Positions 1 through 7,243 of a stretch of 10,047 bases of DNA are shown in pieces (within the stretch, counting starts at the first letter, position 1; each line of letters opens with the position of its first letter). The DNA comes from an uncultured Terrimonas sp. (lineage in GTDB: Bacteria; Bacteroidota; Bacteroidia; Chitinophagales; Chitinophagaceae). The notes under the pieces were generated by a model that had not been told where the DNA came from, did no database searches, and was given only the letters and a program-made list of their open reading frames with translations. The stretch is taken from assembly GCA_946886925.1 (NCBI GenBank), contig CAMPJQ010000054.1, positions 1 to 10,047 on the forward strand, in the 5' to 3' direction. The translations under genes and the position numbers were made by a program.

Positions 1-2
1 CC

Positions 3-158
3 AATACGCTTGAATGGACAACACCCATTAATCCCGGACATGGCAACTGGCCGGGAGAAATTCCTGAAGTGCACCGTTGGCCGTATGATTATGGTAAGGA
101 TGACGTGGATTTTATTCCGCAAACTGAGCCCGTAACTAACGATGAGTCAAAGCATTAA
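3..158 (+). CDS. ctaD: Cytochrome c oxidase subunit I, C-terminal end (partial)
   Basis: This is the last 51 codons of subunit I, the heme-copper catalytic subunit that reduces O2 and pumps protons in the cytoplasmic membrane. The gene begins before the window. The frame opens with NTLEWTTP and continues through PGHGNWPGEIP and RWPYDY, which is the conserved block after the last transmembrane helix in bacterial and mitochondrial subunit I. An acidic, poorly conserved tail follows and ends at TAA (156-158). No transmembrane helix falls inside the visible part. Heme O synthase and subunits III and IV follow on the same strand, so this is the upstream member of one oxidase operon. The identification is firm for this fragment. 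Whether the enzyme is aa3 or caa3 depends on subunit II, which is outside the window. Confidence 0.93.
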   Translation, partial: NTLEWTTPINPGHGNWPGEIPEVHRWPYDYGKDDVDFIPQTEPVTNDESKH

Positions 159-191
159 TGATTTCCGCAAAGCGGGATAATACAGCTCTTT

Positions 192-1130
192 GTGCTGATA
201 AAACAGAGATTTTTGAAGGTAAGGGATACATACGACGGGGTACAGCAATCAGCTTCTTTTATAGTAATTGACAAGCTCAAAGACTATATGCTGTTGATAA
301 AGTTTACCCTGAGTTTTACGGTGGTATTTTCCTGTGTGATCAGTTATTTACTGGCGCCGGTTATTACGTTCAATTTTTTGTCAGTTCTTTTATTGTTTAT
401 AGGTGGATTGCTGATAACCGGATCGGCCAATGCTATTAACCAGATAACAGAGAAAGATACCGATGCATTGATGAAGCGCACAGCGAAACGCCCGGTTGCC
501 AATGGCAAAATGAGTGTTTCTGAAGCTTCAGCGTTTGCCGCTATGGCTGGCATCGCAGGCATATTGATAGTGGGGTATTGGTTTAACTGGACGGCGGCTA
601 TGCTTGGATTGTTCAGCCTGTTCCTGTACGGATTTGTGTATACTCCTCTAAAAAAGGTGCATTCTGTTTCTGTGCTGGTAGGCGCCATTCCGGGAGCTTT
701 ACCTTGTTTGATTGGCTGGGTGGCTGGCACAGATGAATTGAGTGCCGGCGGATGGGCGTTGTTTGCAATTCAGTTTTTTTGGCAGTTCCCGCATTTTTGG
801 GCAATTGCATGGGTTGCGCATAAAGATTACAGCAGGGCAGGTTTTAAGCTGATGCCTTCCGATGCCGGGCCAACAAAATATTCGGCTATTCAGGCCATTA
901 TTTATTCGCTTTTAATGATACCGGTAGGTATAATTCCCTACCTGATACATATGAGCGGACAGGTTAGCCTGGTCATTATATTGGTTGCAAATTTGTTTAT
1001 GGTATGGCAATGTGTTCGTTTATACAGAGAAATGAACGTCCAGGCCGCCAGAAGAGTAATGTTTAGTTCTTATATTTATTTACCAGTGGTGCTTTTAAGC
1101 CTGCTTGCCGACAAAGTAGCGGGCATATAG
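192..1130 (+). CDS. ctaB: Heme O synthase (protoheme IX farnesyltransferase)
   Basis: This integral membrane UbiA-family prenyltransferase transfers a farnesyl group to heme b to make heme O, the precursor of heme A for the oxidase encoded around it. The Mg-prenyl-diphosphate site is seen as N80...EKDTDALMKRT...RP101, equivalent to the NxxxDxxxD region of the family. The second conserved block is HFWAIAWVAHKDYSRAGFKLMP. About eight hydrophobic segments can be seen. The start is uncertain. The open frame from 192 begins with GTG; an internal TTG lies at 213 and the first in-frame ATG only at 288 (residue 33), directly before the conserved LLIKFTLSF segment. Starting at 288 gives about 280 aa and at 192 gives 312 aa; family members are usually near 290-300. 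The stop is TAG (1128-1130) and the next gene begins 18 bp downstream. Confidence 0.93.
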   Translation: MLIKQRFLKVRDTYDGVQQSASFIVIDKLKDYMLLIKFTLSFTVVFSCVISYLLAPVITFNFLSVLLLFIGGLLITGSANAINQITEKDTDALMKRTAKRPVANGKMSVSEASAFAAMAGIAGILIVGYWFNWTAAMLGLFSLFLYGFVYTPLKKVHSVSVLVGAIPGALPCLIGWVAGTDELSAGGWALFAIQFFWQFPHFWAIAWVAHKDYSRAGFKLMPSDAGPTKYSAIQAIIYSLLMIPVGIIPYLIHMSGQVSLVIILVANLFMVWQCVRLYREMNVQAARRVMFSSYIYLPVVLLSLLADKVAGI

Positions 1131-1148
1131 CAGATTAAATAAGTTCTA

Positions 1149-1724
1149 ATGATAGAAATGATGAGTGCGCAGCAAAAGAAAATACATCCGTACAAGTTTA
1201 ACATGTGGCTGGGCCTGGCAGGTATAATTATGATGTTTGCCGGGCTTACCAGCGCTTATATTGTAAAGCGCAGTCAGCCGGGATGGGAGAGTTTTACGTT
1301 GCCGCGCATATTTTCATACTCTACTTTGGTTATACTGGTTAGCAGCGTAACCATGCAAGTGGCTTTGAGGGCATTCAAAGCGCATCAAATGGGTAAATAC
1401 AGGTTGTTCCTCGCTACAACTGCTGTTTTGGGTATCCTGTTCAGCATATTACAGGTGAACGGATTTTTCCAGTTCGGGGAAATGGGTATGAAAATGATTG
1501 GTATAGGTTCTAATCCGGCCTATTCCTTTGTACTGGCCATAGCTGGTTTGCATATTGTGCATGTGTTGGGTGGTGCGGTTGCCTTAGGAATTATTTTTTT
1601 TAAAGCATTCAGCACAAAAAAGCGCAATTATGATAGTATACCGGTGGAAATAGTAGCTACTTACTGGCATTTTGTAGATATTCTTTGGGTTTACATTTTT
1701 GTATTTTTTCATTTATTGCACTAA
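1149..1724 (+). CDS. ctaE: Cytochrome c oxidase subunit III, short paralogue (191 aa)
   Basis: This is a subunit III-family membrane protein of heme-copper oxidases, a non-catalytic subunit that stabilises subunit I and its proton uptake. Five hydrophobic segments lie near residues 18-38, 58-77, 84-106, 125-148 and 168-190. The C-terminus carries the family signature YWHFVDILW before the last helix, and the helix before it has GLHIVHVLGG, matching the conserved G-x-H-x-xH-V-xxG pattern. At 191 aa it has the short, five-helix form. ATG codons at 1149, 1158 and 1161 are all possible starts; the first is used. A second, longer subunit III gene follows 37 bp downstream. Two consecutive subunit III genes are typical of Bacteroidota oxidase loci. 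Their separate roles are not evident from the sequence. Confidence 0.92.
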   Translation: MIEMMSAQQKKIHPYKFNMWLGLAGIIMMFAGLTSAYIVKRSQPGWESFTLPRIFSYSTLVILVSSVTMQVALRAFKAHQMGKYRLFLATTAVLGILFSILQVNGFFQFGEMGMKMIGIGSNPAYSFVLAIAGLHIVHVLGGAVALGIIFFKAFSTKKRNYDSIPVEIVATYWHFVDILWVYIFVFFHLLH

Positions 1725-1761
1725 CGGGAACAAAATTGAGCATTAATAAAATTTAAATTGC

Positions 1762-2505
1762 ATGTCAACACACATACCGGCCGGATATAAATGGTGGACG
1801 GGGGGGAAAAGCCCTTATAATGTAAGTTATGGGAAACTGATGATGTGGTTTTTCCTGATGAGTGACACATTTACTTTCGGCGCCCTGCTTATTTCTTATG
1901 GCACCATCCGGGTAAGCCATAATTACTGGCCCGACCCCAATCATGTGTTTAATACATTTCCCCTGATGGGAGATGCCAACCTGCCGCTTGCATTTGTGAG
2001 CCTGATGACCTTTATACTGATCATGAGCTCGGTTACCATGGTGCTTGCCGTACATGAAGGACACAAAAGGAATAAGAAGGGTGTTGAGAAGTGGCTGCTC
2101 TGGACAATTTTAGGTGGCTTTATGTTTTTAGGTTGCCAGGCATGGGAATGGACTCACCTGATTACCCACACGCACCCGGTTTTGATTGACGGACAGATCC
2201 GTGAAATAGGCGCTACTATAACGCAGAACCATTTCGGACCTGCCGTTCCGGGGCTTATGCATGAAGGACACCAGGTTCATTTACCTGGTCCGGCCGGCTT
2301 TGGTAACTTCTTTTTTGGTATAACGGGTTTCCACGGATTTCACGTATTTACAGGAGTAATGTTTAATGTTCTCATGTATTTCTGGACGCTCAACGGTCGT
2401 TTCGAACGCCTCGGTCACTACGAGATGGTGGAGAAAGTGGGTTTGTACTGGCACTTTGTAGACCTGGTATGGGTATTTGTATTTCTTTGTTTTTATCTTA
2501 TTTAA
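1762..2505 (+). CDS. ctaE: Cytochrome c oxidase subunit III, long paralogue (247 aa)
   Basis: This is the second subunit III-family protein of the operon. Hydrophobic segments lie near residues 24-47, 74-95, 111-129, 183-206 and 226-246. The family blocks are present: WFFLMSDTFTFGALL in the first helix, GITGFHGFHVFTG, and YWHFVDLVWVFVF at the C-terminus. Between helices 3 and 4 is a long loop rich in histidine and glycine (roughly residues 130-180) that the shorter paralogue lacks. It could be a periplasmic interaction surface, but that is inference. The start ATG at 1762 has no clear Shine-Dalgarno sequence upstream. A run of seven G (1800-1806) lies in codons 13-15. Subunit IV follows after 23 bp. 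The family assignment is firm. Which of the two paralogues is the true structural equivalent of CoxC is open. Confidence 0.93.
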   Translation: MSTHIPAGYKWWTGGKSPYNVSYGKLMMWFFLMSDTFTFGALLISYGTIRVSHNYWPDPNHVFNTFPLMGDANLPLAFVSLMTFILIMSSVTMVLAVHEGHKRNKKGVEKWLLWTILGGFMFLGCQAWEWTHLITHTHPVLIDGQIREIGATITQNHFGPAVPGLMHEGHQVHLPGPAGFGNFFFGITGFHGFHVFTGVMFNVLMYFWTLNGRFERLGHYEMVEKVGLYWHFVDLVWVFVFLCFYLI

Positions 2506-2528
2506 CCGATTTATTGTATTAAAAGCAT

Positions 2529-2969
2529 ATGCAACACATGGAACATGCAACGCAACACATGGCGGCATCGCCCGAAATAACTTTTCAGCACGAGCCTGCA
2601 CCCAATACGAAAAGGATTTGGAAAACCTTTTGGATACTGCTTTTCCTCACCATAGCTGAACTTGCATTGGGACTGTCTCACTATGCCTTTCATATGGACG
2701 GATGGTTATTGCTCTTTTTAAAGGGAGGTATGATTATTCTTTCCTTGTGCAAGGCCGTTTACATCGTGTCAATATTTATGCACCTTGGCGATGAAGTAAG
2801 AAATCTTAAGCTTTCTATATTGGTGCCGTTATTGCTTTTTATATGGTTCATTCTTGCTTTTTTGTGGGATGGGGTAGCATATAAAAATTTGAGAAACAAA
2901 TATAATGTACCCGCTCCAACAGAGCAGGTGGCTCCTCACGATGTGCAGAAGCCAGGCACATTAGATTAA
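2529..2969 (+). CDS. Cytochrome c oxidase subunit IV (prokaryotic COX4 type)
   Basis: This small membrane subunit of bacterial heme-copper oxidases (prokaryotic cytochrome c oxidase subunit IV family) probably aids assembly or stability of the complex. The 146-aa product has a histidine- and methionine-rich soluble N-terminus, then three hydrophobic segments near residues 36-53, 57-82 and 93-116. Between helices 2 and 3 sits the characteristic YIVSIFMHLGDE block, which is the main basis for the call. A short hydrophilic tail follows. ATG codons at 2529, 2538 and 2559 are all in frame. The N-terminal coding sequence contains CAACACATGG twice, so the first ten residues may be a small local duplication and the true start could be any of the three. 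It is the last gene of the operon, and a strong terminator begins about 27 bp after its stop. Confidence 0.88.
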   Translation: MQHMEHATQHMAASPEITFQHEPAPNTKRIWKTFWILLFLTIAELALGLSHYAFHMDGWLLLFLKGGMIILSLCKAVYIVSIFMHLGDEVRNLKLSILVPLLLFIWFILAFLWDGVAYKNLRNKYNVPAPTEQVAPHDVQKPGTLD

Positions 2970-2995
2970 AATAATTGAATCTGAATCATTTCCTC

Positions 2996-3026
2996 AACCA
3001 TCGCTCAACCAGGCGATGGTTTTTTT
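2996..3026 (+). terminator. Rho-independent terminator of the oxidase operon
   Basis: A perfect 9-bp inverted repeat (AACCATCGC at 2996-3004 and GCGATGGTT at 3013-3021) encloses an 8-nt loop and runs into an uninterrupted T tract (3020-3026). This is the classical form of an intrinsic terminator on the plus strand. It lies just after subunit IV and 25 bp before the next start codon, so it most likely separates the oxidase operon from the lipoprotein gene. Confidence 0.85.
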
Positions 3027-3051
3027 GTAGATTTAGATAAAATCTTTTGTG

Positions 3052-4188
3052 ATGCAAAAAGTGCTCTTTCTGCTGTTGAGCGGGTTGCTGCTGAACTGTT
3101 CTTCTACCAGGCAAATAGAAAAGCGCTATACGGCCGATGATCAAACTGTTTTTGCATTGCTGGAACGGTTAAAAAAGAATGCGGATGATAAGGACGCCGC
3201 AGCCTTACTACCCGATGCGTACAGGCAGGCAGCCGGTGTACGCAAAGCCATGAACAGCAATACCTACAATAATATGAGTGCCGGCGACCGCTGGATGGAA
3301 ATTGCAAATCAACTCCAGGTTGCAGCTCAAATGTACAGCCAGATCATATCTATACCCGCAGCGGCTGAAATAATTCCCAACCCATGGGATCCTTCCATTA
3401 AAATACAGGAAGCGAAACAAAAAGCTGCGGATGAATATTATAACCAGGGGCTACACTACATGTCGTATAACAACCGGCCTTACGGACAGAAAGCTTATGA
3501 AATGTTCGTTAAAGCAAATAACGCATATCCCCATTACCGCGATGTAGAGGATCTTCTACTGCAGGCGCAGGAACTGGCAACAGTTAAAGTAGTGGTACAA
3601 CCTGTGAATTATTATAACAATAACTGGCGCTACTGGGGGTTCGATAACGATTACCTGCAGTATACAATGGTTCGCGACCTTAATAATGCATCTTATAACA
3701 ATACCCGTTTTTATACCGACAGGGAAGCTGAAGCTAACTTTATAAAGGCAGACAGGGTGGTGGAACTGAATTTTAATGATTTGTATATCGGCAGTGTATA
3801 TACAGACAGTTACACCATACAGCGTTCAAAAAAAATAGAGATAGGGCAAACCCGGTCCGTTCCGGCAAAGCCTGTTTATAAAACCGTTACGGCCACTGTA
3901 CATGTAAACCGGCGTATATTACAAAGCCGGGCTTCGTTGGATTGCCGCATTTATGACTGGTTGAGTGGCCGCAATATATTATCGGATCGCTTTCGCGATA
4001 ATTATACGTGGCAGCATGAAACGGCACGCTACACCGGTGATCAGCGGGCTTTGGAAGCTTCAGACCGGAACCTCATCAATAATTCAGGAACTGTTCGGCC
4101 TCCTTCAAGGGAGGAGCTGGCAACAAGACTGGTGAATAATTGCTACAATCAATTACTGAACAGGATCCGGAGTGGGGTGAGTTTCTAA
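3052..4188 (+). CDS. Uncharacterised lipoprotein with probable helical-repeat first half (378 aa)
   Basis: I do not recognise a named family. The ATG at 3052 is preferred to the GTG directly before it (3049) because it gives a compact signal peptide: MQKV, a run of leucines, then LLNC at residues 14-17, a good lipobox. The mature protein starts CSSTRQ and lacks the acidic residues of the Bacteroidota surface-export signal, so a periplasm-facing outer-membrane location is likely. Residues about 30-180 are mainly helical in appearance, with alanine, tyrosine and charged residues at TPR-like spacing (for example the KAADEYYNQGLHYM segment). A tyrosine/asparagine-rich linker follows. The C-terminal 150 residues alternate polar and hydrophobic as in beta structure and include the segment WQHETARYTGDQRALEASDR. 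An envelope structural or scaffold role is possible, but function is unknown. It stands alone between a terminator and a 193-bp gap. Confidence 0.82.
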   Translation: MQKVLFLLLSGLLLNCSSTRQIEKRYTADDQTVFALLERLKKNADDKDAAALLPDAYRQAAGVRKAMNSNTYNNMSAGDRWMEIANQLQVAAQMYSQIISIPAAAEIIPNPWDPSIKIQEAKQKAADEYYNQGLHYMSYNNRPYGQKAYEMFVKANNAYPHYRDVEDLLLQAQELATVKVVVQPVNYYNNNWRYWGFDNDYLQYTMVRDLNNASYNNTRFYTDREAEANFIKADRVVELNFNDLYIGSVYTDSYTIQRSKKIEIGQTRSVPAKPVYKTVTATVHVNRRILQSRASLDCRIYDWLSGRNILSDRFRDNYTWQHETARYTGDQRALEASDRNLINNSGTVRPPSREELATRLVNNCYNQLLNRIRSGVSF

Positions 4189-4381
4189 GTTGCTATGCAC
4201 ACATGGAATGTTGTTGAAGCCTGTCAATTTAATTATCAGCCTTGAAATAATTCGAAAAAAGCAGGAAATTTTGTACTTTCCAACTGCGTGCCGAAGTGTT
4301 AGAAATTGTAATAAAGGCATATTGAGATGCCGTTGTGATAACTAACCATTGATTTTTTTGCTAACCATAAAACACCAACCT

Positions 4382-5512
4382 ATGTTCTTACACAAATTTT
4401 TCTTTGTACTTTTTTGCACCGCATTTTTTTTTGTATCCTGCAAAAAAAATAACACAGCTGGCGAAGATGCAGATCCGGGTATTGATTCTTCAAAGGCAGC
4501 AACGCTTTCTGAAAAAATTGCACTGTATCACGGTGTTCTTACAAAAGGCTCAATGCCGCCTCCGTCCGGTGCCGGGCCACAAATAAGTTCCATTGCGGAT
4601 GATCAGCCTGCCATTGCATTAGCAGGGAAATATGTAGTAATAAAGCCTCAAATAGCAAGTGGTGAAATTGCAGGTTATTTTTTGAGAATATCCGGTGATT
4701 CAACTGCCTATTTTAAAATTGATTTTTCCACACCTCCGCTTTCTGGTAGAAAAAGGACGCGAATAAAACCCGTTGGATTCAGTACAAGCGTTAAAAAACG
4801 CAGTTTTCCATCCAGTAAAATAATGGACGAGCCGGACTATAACGATTCTCTTATTGTTATAAATCTGCCGGAAGATATGAAACCGGGAATATTTTGTGTA
4901 GAGTATATGGGCTATGATGAGAACAATAATTACGGTAACATCATTAAAAAATGTACTACTATTGAAACCGCAGGAGGCGACAGCAGGTTTGAGGGAAAAT
5001 GGAAGCTGAACCGGTCAATGACCAATGATAGTCTTGAAGAAAATACCGGATGGACAGATGCATATGCTCCTTTGGGGGTATCTGTTGAAACCTTTTACTG
5101 CGTTGATGACCAACCGGAGACATATCCGCAATCTCCCGGCGACATTTCCGACAGCATGGTAGTGAACGATTACCGCCTTACAAAGTATGAAATAAATTTG
5201 TTGCACAACGGATCATTTTCTTATGAATATCGCTTTATTGAAAGATCCCTTGATATGGATAGTTCTACCTGCAGTAACCTGGTTTACGATATTATTGACG
5301 ACAGTGAATCGCTGGATAACGGTGGTTGGACTTATAATTCAACTACTAAAAAATTGATCATTTTATATTACGATGATTGGCCGGGTAACGACATGCTTGA
5401 TTTTGCCGAATGGAATATAACAGAGATAGAGGGAAACAGGTTCGTAGTATATTTCCCGGCAAACCAAAACAATAGTGCAGAAGAGTGGTGGGAGTTTATT
5501 AAAACAGAATGA
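4382..5512 (+). CDS. Uncharacterised lipoprotein with probable lipocalin-like C-terminal domain (376 aa)
   Basis: The ATG at 4382 is chosen over a TTG 33 bp upstream (4349) because it gives a normal lipoprotein signal: MFLHKFFFVLFCTAFFFVSC, with the lipid-modified cysteine at residue 20 followed by KKNN. The mature N-terminus is low-complexity and polar. A middle beta-rich domain follows (about residues 60-200, with the YFLRISGDS and LIVINLPEDMKPGIFCVEY segments). A C-terminal part from about residue 210 begins FEGKWKL and ends in GGWTYNSTTKKLII...NRFVVYF. The GxW start followed by regular antiparallel strands resembles lipocalin-like domains common in Bacteroidota lipoproteins; this is inference from pattern only. 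No catalytic motif is seen. A T9 run (4424-4432) and an A8 run (4442-4449) flank the lipobox. The stop lies 11 bp from the convergent PLP-enzyme gene, and no terminator is visible between them. Confidence 0.82.
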   Translation: MFLHKFFFVLFCTAFFFVSCKKNNTAGEDADPGIDSSKAATLSEKIALYHGVLTKGSMPPPSGAGPQISSIADDQPAIALAGKYVVIKPQIASGEIAGYFLRISGDSTAYFKIDFSTPPLSGRKRTRIKPVGFSTSVKKRSFPSSKIMDEPDYNDSLIVINLPEDMKPGIFCVEYMGYDENNNYGNIIKKCTTIETAGGDSRFEGKWKLNRSMTNDSLEENTGWTDAYAPLGVSVETFYCVDDQPETYPQSPGDISDSMVVNDYRLTKYEINLLHNGSFSYEYRFIERSLDMDSSTCSNLVYDIIDDSESLDNGGWTYNSTTKKLIILYYDDWPGNDMLDFAEWNITEIEGNRFVVYFPANQNNSAEEWWEFIKTE

Positions 5513-5523
5513 CAGCAGGGTTC

Positions 5524-6648
5524 TCAAAAGCTAATGCTTCTTTTTCTTGCCACTACTTGCCATTCTGTGGCGATTTTTTTATTTTCTATAACGTATGCCC
5601 TATCGTACAAAGCAACGGTAGGGCATATGTGTACGGGGATGCCATATAGTATATCACCGGGGTGGTATTGAGCAGCATTTGCCACACGCAATACTAAGTG
5701 TTCTTCACTTTGCCCTGTTGGCATTACATCCGGCGCATTTAAAAAATGAACCCGCGGCAAGGGATTTTCTGCGGCAATGGATTTATGTCCCAGGTCGGTG
5801 CAAATGGTATGTTTATCTACTATGGAGATTACTCTTGTAATAACGAGCGCCCCATACTCAAAAGGCTCATCGGGAAAAGAATGCTTATATCCCCAGTCGG
5901 AAAAAACAAAAGTACCGGGGCTGCATTCTACATTATGCCGGTTGGCATGTGTTGGAAACGTAGGTGTGCCACCCATTACTATTTTTAAAGAAAGCTTATA
6001 AGTTTCTTTTATCTTCTGATGTAATATTGCTACCTGCCCAAATCCTTCATCACTTTTTTGTTGCCGTATAGTCGTATCGGAATCACGTATATGACCATCA
6101 TAGCCATGTAAGCCAACCAGCTTTATATTCTTCAATGAAAGGATGAAGGCAACAAGCGGTAAAGCTTTTTCCGGTACAATGCCGGTTCTGTTCATTCCAA
6201 TATTCAGGTCTATAAAAACATTTATTACAATACCATTCACCTCAGCTACCTTACTGATGTGTTTTGCGCTTTCTTCATTATCTGTTAAACATGCAAAATG
6301 AACGGACGGATATGCTTTAATAAGGTTCGCGAATCGTTCTGCTTTAGGACCAACAGGCTGGTAAGCCAGCAGCACATCCGGTGCTCCTATAGTTGCCAGC
6401 ATTTCCGCTTCTGCAATCGTAGCGCATTTAAATTTGGTTATGCCCTCTTCCAGCATCATGCTGCACACTTCAGCCATTTTATTGGTTTTAACGTGCGGAC
6501 GCAGGATGTGCACATCGTTTACCATGCTTTTTAGCAAACGAATGTTTTCCTTTACCCGGTCTTTATACACGAACAATGCCGGAGAATCTATATTGTTGGC
6601 ATCATCAACTGCGTACCATTCATTTGCTGAATGATTTGTATGCATCAT
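5524..6648 (-). CDS. PLP enzyme of the D-threonine aldolase / D-serine dehydratase family
   Basis: This is a fold-type III PLP enzyme with an alanine-racemase-like N-terminal barrel and a metal-binding C-terminal domain. Family members cleave or dehydrate D-3-hydroxyamino acids (D-threonine, D-serine, D-3-hydroxyaspartate). The PLP lysine is K54 in RPHVKTNK. Downstream are LVGLHGYDGH, the phosphate-binding GGTPTFPTH region, the CTDLGHKS block, and near the C-terminus the metal ligands H340 and C342 in PVHICPT. The 374-aa length is normal. Two ATG codons occur in tandem at 6648 and 6645; either may start. The gene lies 11 bp downstream of a RidA-family gene on the same strand. That suggests co-transcription and a reaction releasing an enamine, which would favour dehydratase over aldolase chemistry. 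Substrate and exact reaction cannot be settled from sequence alone. Confidence 0.9.
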   Translation of the reverse strand: MMHTNHSANEWYAVDDANNIDSPALFVYKDRVKENIRLLKSMVNDVHILRPHVKTNKMAEVCSMMLEEGITKFKCATIAEAEMLATIGAPDVLLAYQPVGPKAERFANLIKAYPSVHFACLTDNEESAKHISKVAEVNGIVINVFIDLNIGMNRTGIVPEKALPLVAFILSLKNIKLVGLHGYDGHIRDSDTTIRQQKSDEGFGQVAILHQKIKETYKLSLKIVMGGTPTFPTHANRHNVECSPGTFVFSDWGYKHSFPDEPFEYGALVITRVISIVDKHTICTDLGHKSIAAENPLPRVHFLNAPDVMPTGQSEEHLVLRVANAAQYHPGDILYGIPVHICPTVALYDRAYVIENKKIATEWQVVARKRSISF

Positions 6649-6659
6649 AATTCTTTTTA

Positions 6660-7163
6660 TTATACCAGTTCAAATATCGCTTCTATCTCAACAGGAATAT
6701 TACCCGGTAAAGAGCCCATGCCTACCGCGCTGCGCACACCTACCCCATTTTCTTCTCCCCATATTGAAGCAAACAATTCACTACAGCCATTGATCACGTA
6801 GGGATGTTTTTCAAATTCGGGTATACAATTTACCATACCAAGCAGTTTAATTACGCGTTTTATATTGTCGAGGCTTCCAATTTGGGCACGTATAGTTGCC
6901 AGCATGGTTAACCCTACCTGCTTTGCAGCCAGTTTACCCTGTTCCTCATCCATATCTTTTCCAATGCGTCCTTTTATAAGGGCCTGGTCTTCCTGCACAG
7001 GGCCATGTCCTGAAAGGTAAAGGTGGCTGCCATCTATGAGGCAGGGTTTGTAAACGCCCATTGGCTTGGGTGCCGGCGGCAGCGTTAATCCTAAACGAGC
7101 CAGTCGTTCTTCGGCAGTTCCGTCTTGCATAAACATACAATTTAGTTCAGCAAATATATTCAT
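6660..7163 (-). CDS. RidA-family (YjgF/UK114) enamine/imine deaminase
   Basis: RidA proteins are small trimeric enzymes that hydrolyse reactive enamine/imine intermediates such as 2-aminoacrylate released by PLP enzymes. The core is seen in YLSGHGPV, followed by the C-terminal VRSAVGMGSLPGNIPVEIEA. This retains the arginine that binds the substrate carboxylate (R133 counted from the ATG at 7130) and the conserved glutamate of VEIE (E148). The extended N-terminus with TAEERLARLGLTLPP fits the longer subfamily rather than E. coli RidA itself. Coordinates use the outermost ATG (7163, 167 aa), but ATG codons at 7136 (158 aa) or 7130 (156 aa) are more likely. Homology-like sequence begins there, and a promoter-like TATATTTG lies over codons 3-5 of the longest form. 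It precedes the PLP-enzyme gene by 11 bp and probably protects the cell or the enzyme from its product. Confidence 0.9.
   Translation of the reverse strand: MNIFAELNCMFMQDGTAEERLARLGLTLPPAPKPMGVYKPCLIDGSHLYLSGHGPVQEDQALIKGRIGKDMDEEQGKLAAKQVGLTMLATIRAQIGSLDNIKRVIKLLGMVNCIPEFEKHPYVINGCSELFASIWGEENGVGVRSAVGMGSLPGNIPVEIEAIFELV
7151..7158 (-). promoter_or_regulatory. Candidate Bacteroidota -7 promoter box for the ridA-PLP enzyme unit
   Basis: Read on the minus strand this is TATATTTG, an exact match to the Bacteroidota -7 consensus TAnnTTTG. A TTTC resembling the -33 element lies about 21 nt further upstream. If used, transcription would start about 7 nt downstream, leaving a 10-16 nt leader before the ATG at 7136 or 7130 and excluding the ATG at 7163. 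An eight-base match in AT-rich DNA can arise by chance. Confidence 0.35.
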
Positions 7164-7243
7164 CAATTGTGTGATACCCGAAAGGAATAAATCTTTTGTA
7201 CATTTATAAAGATTTCATTTTTGAGGTAGAAAAAATATTTATT

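Noticed and set aside
344..810. Minus-strand open frames opposite ctaB
   Set aside because: They lie antisense to a strongly conserved membrane protein, lack domain features and are shadows of its codon use.
1800..1806. Run of seven G early in the long subunit III gene as a phase-variation tract
   Set aside because: The run is short, is needed for Thr-Gly-Gly codons in a conserved housekeeping gene, and there is no sign of alternative frames being used.
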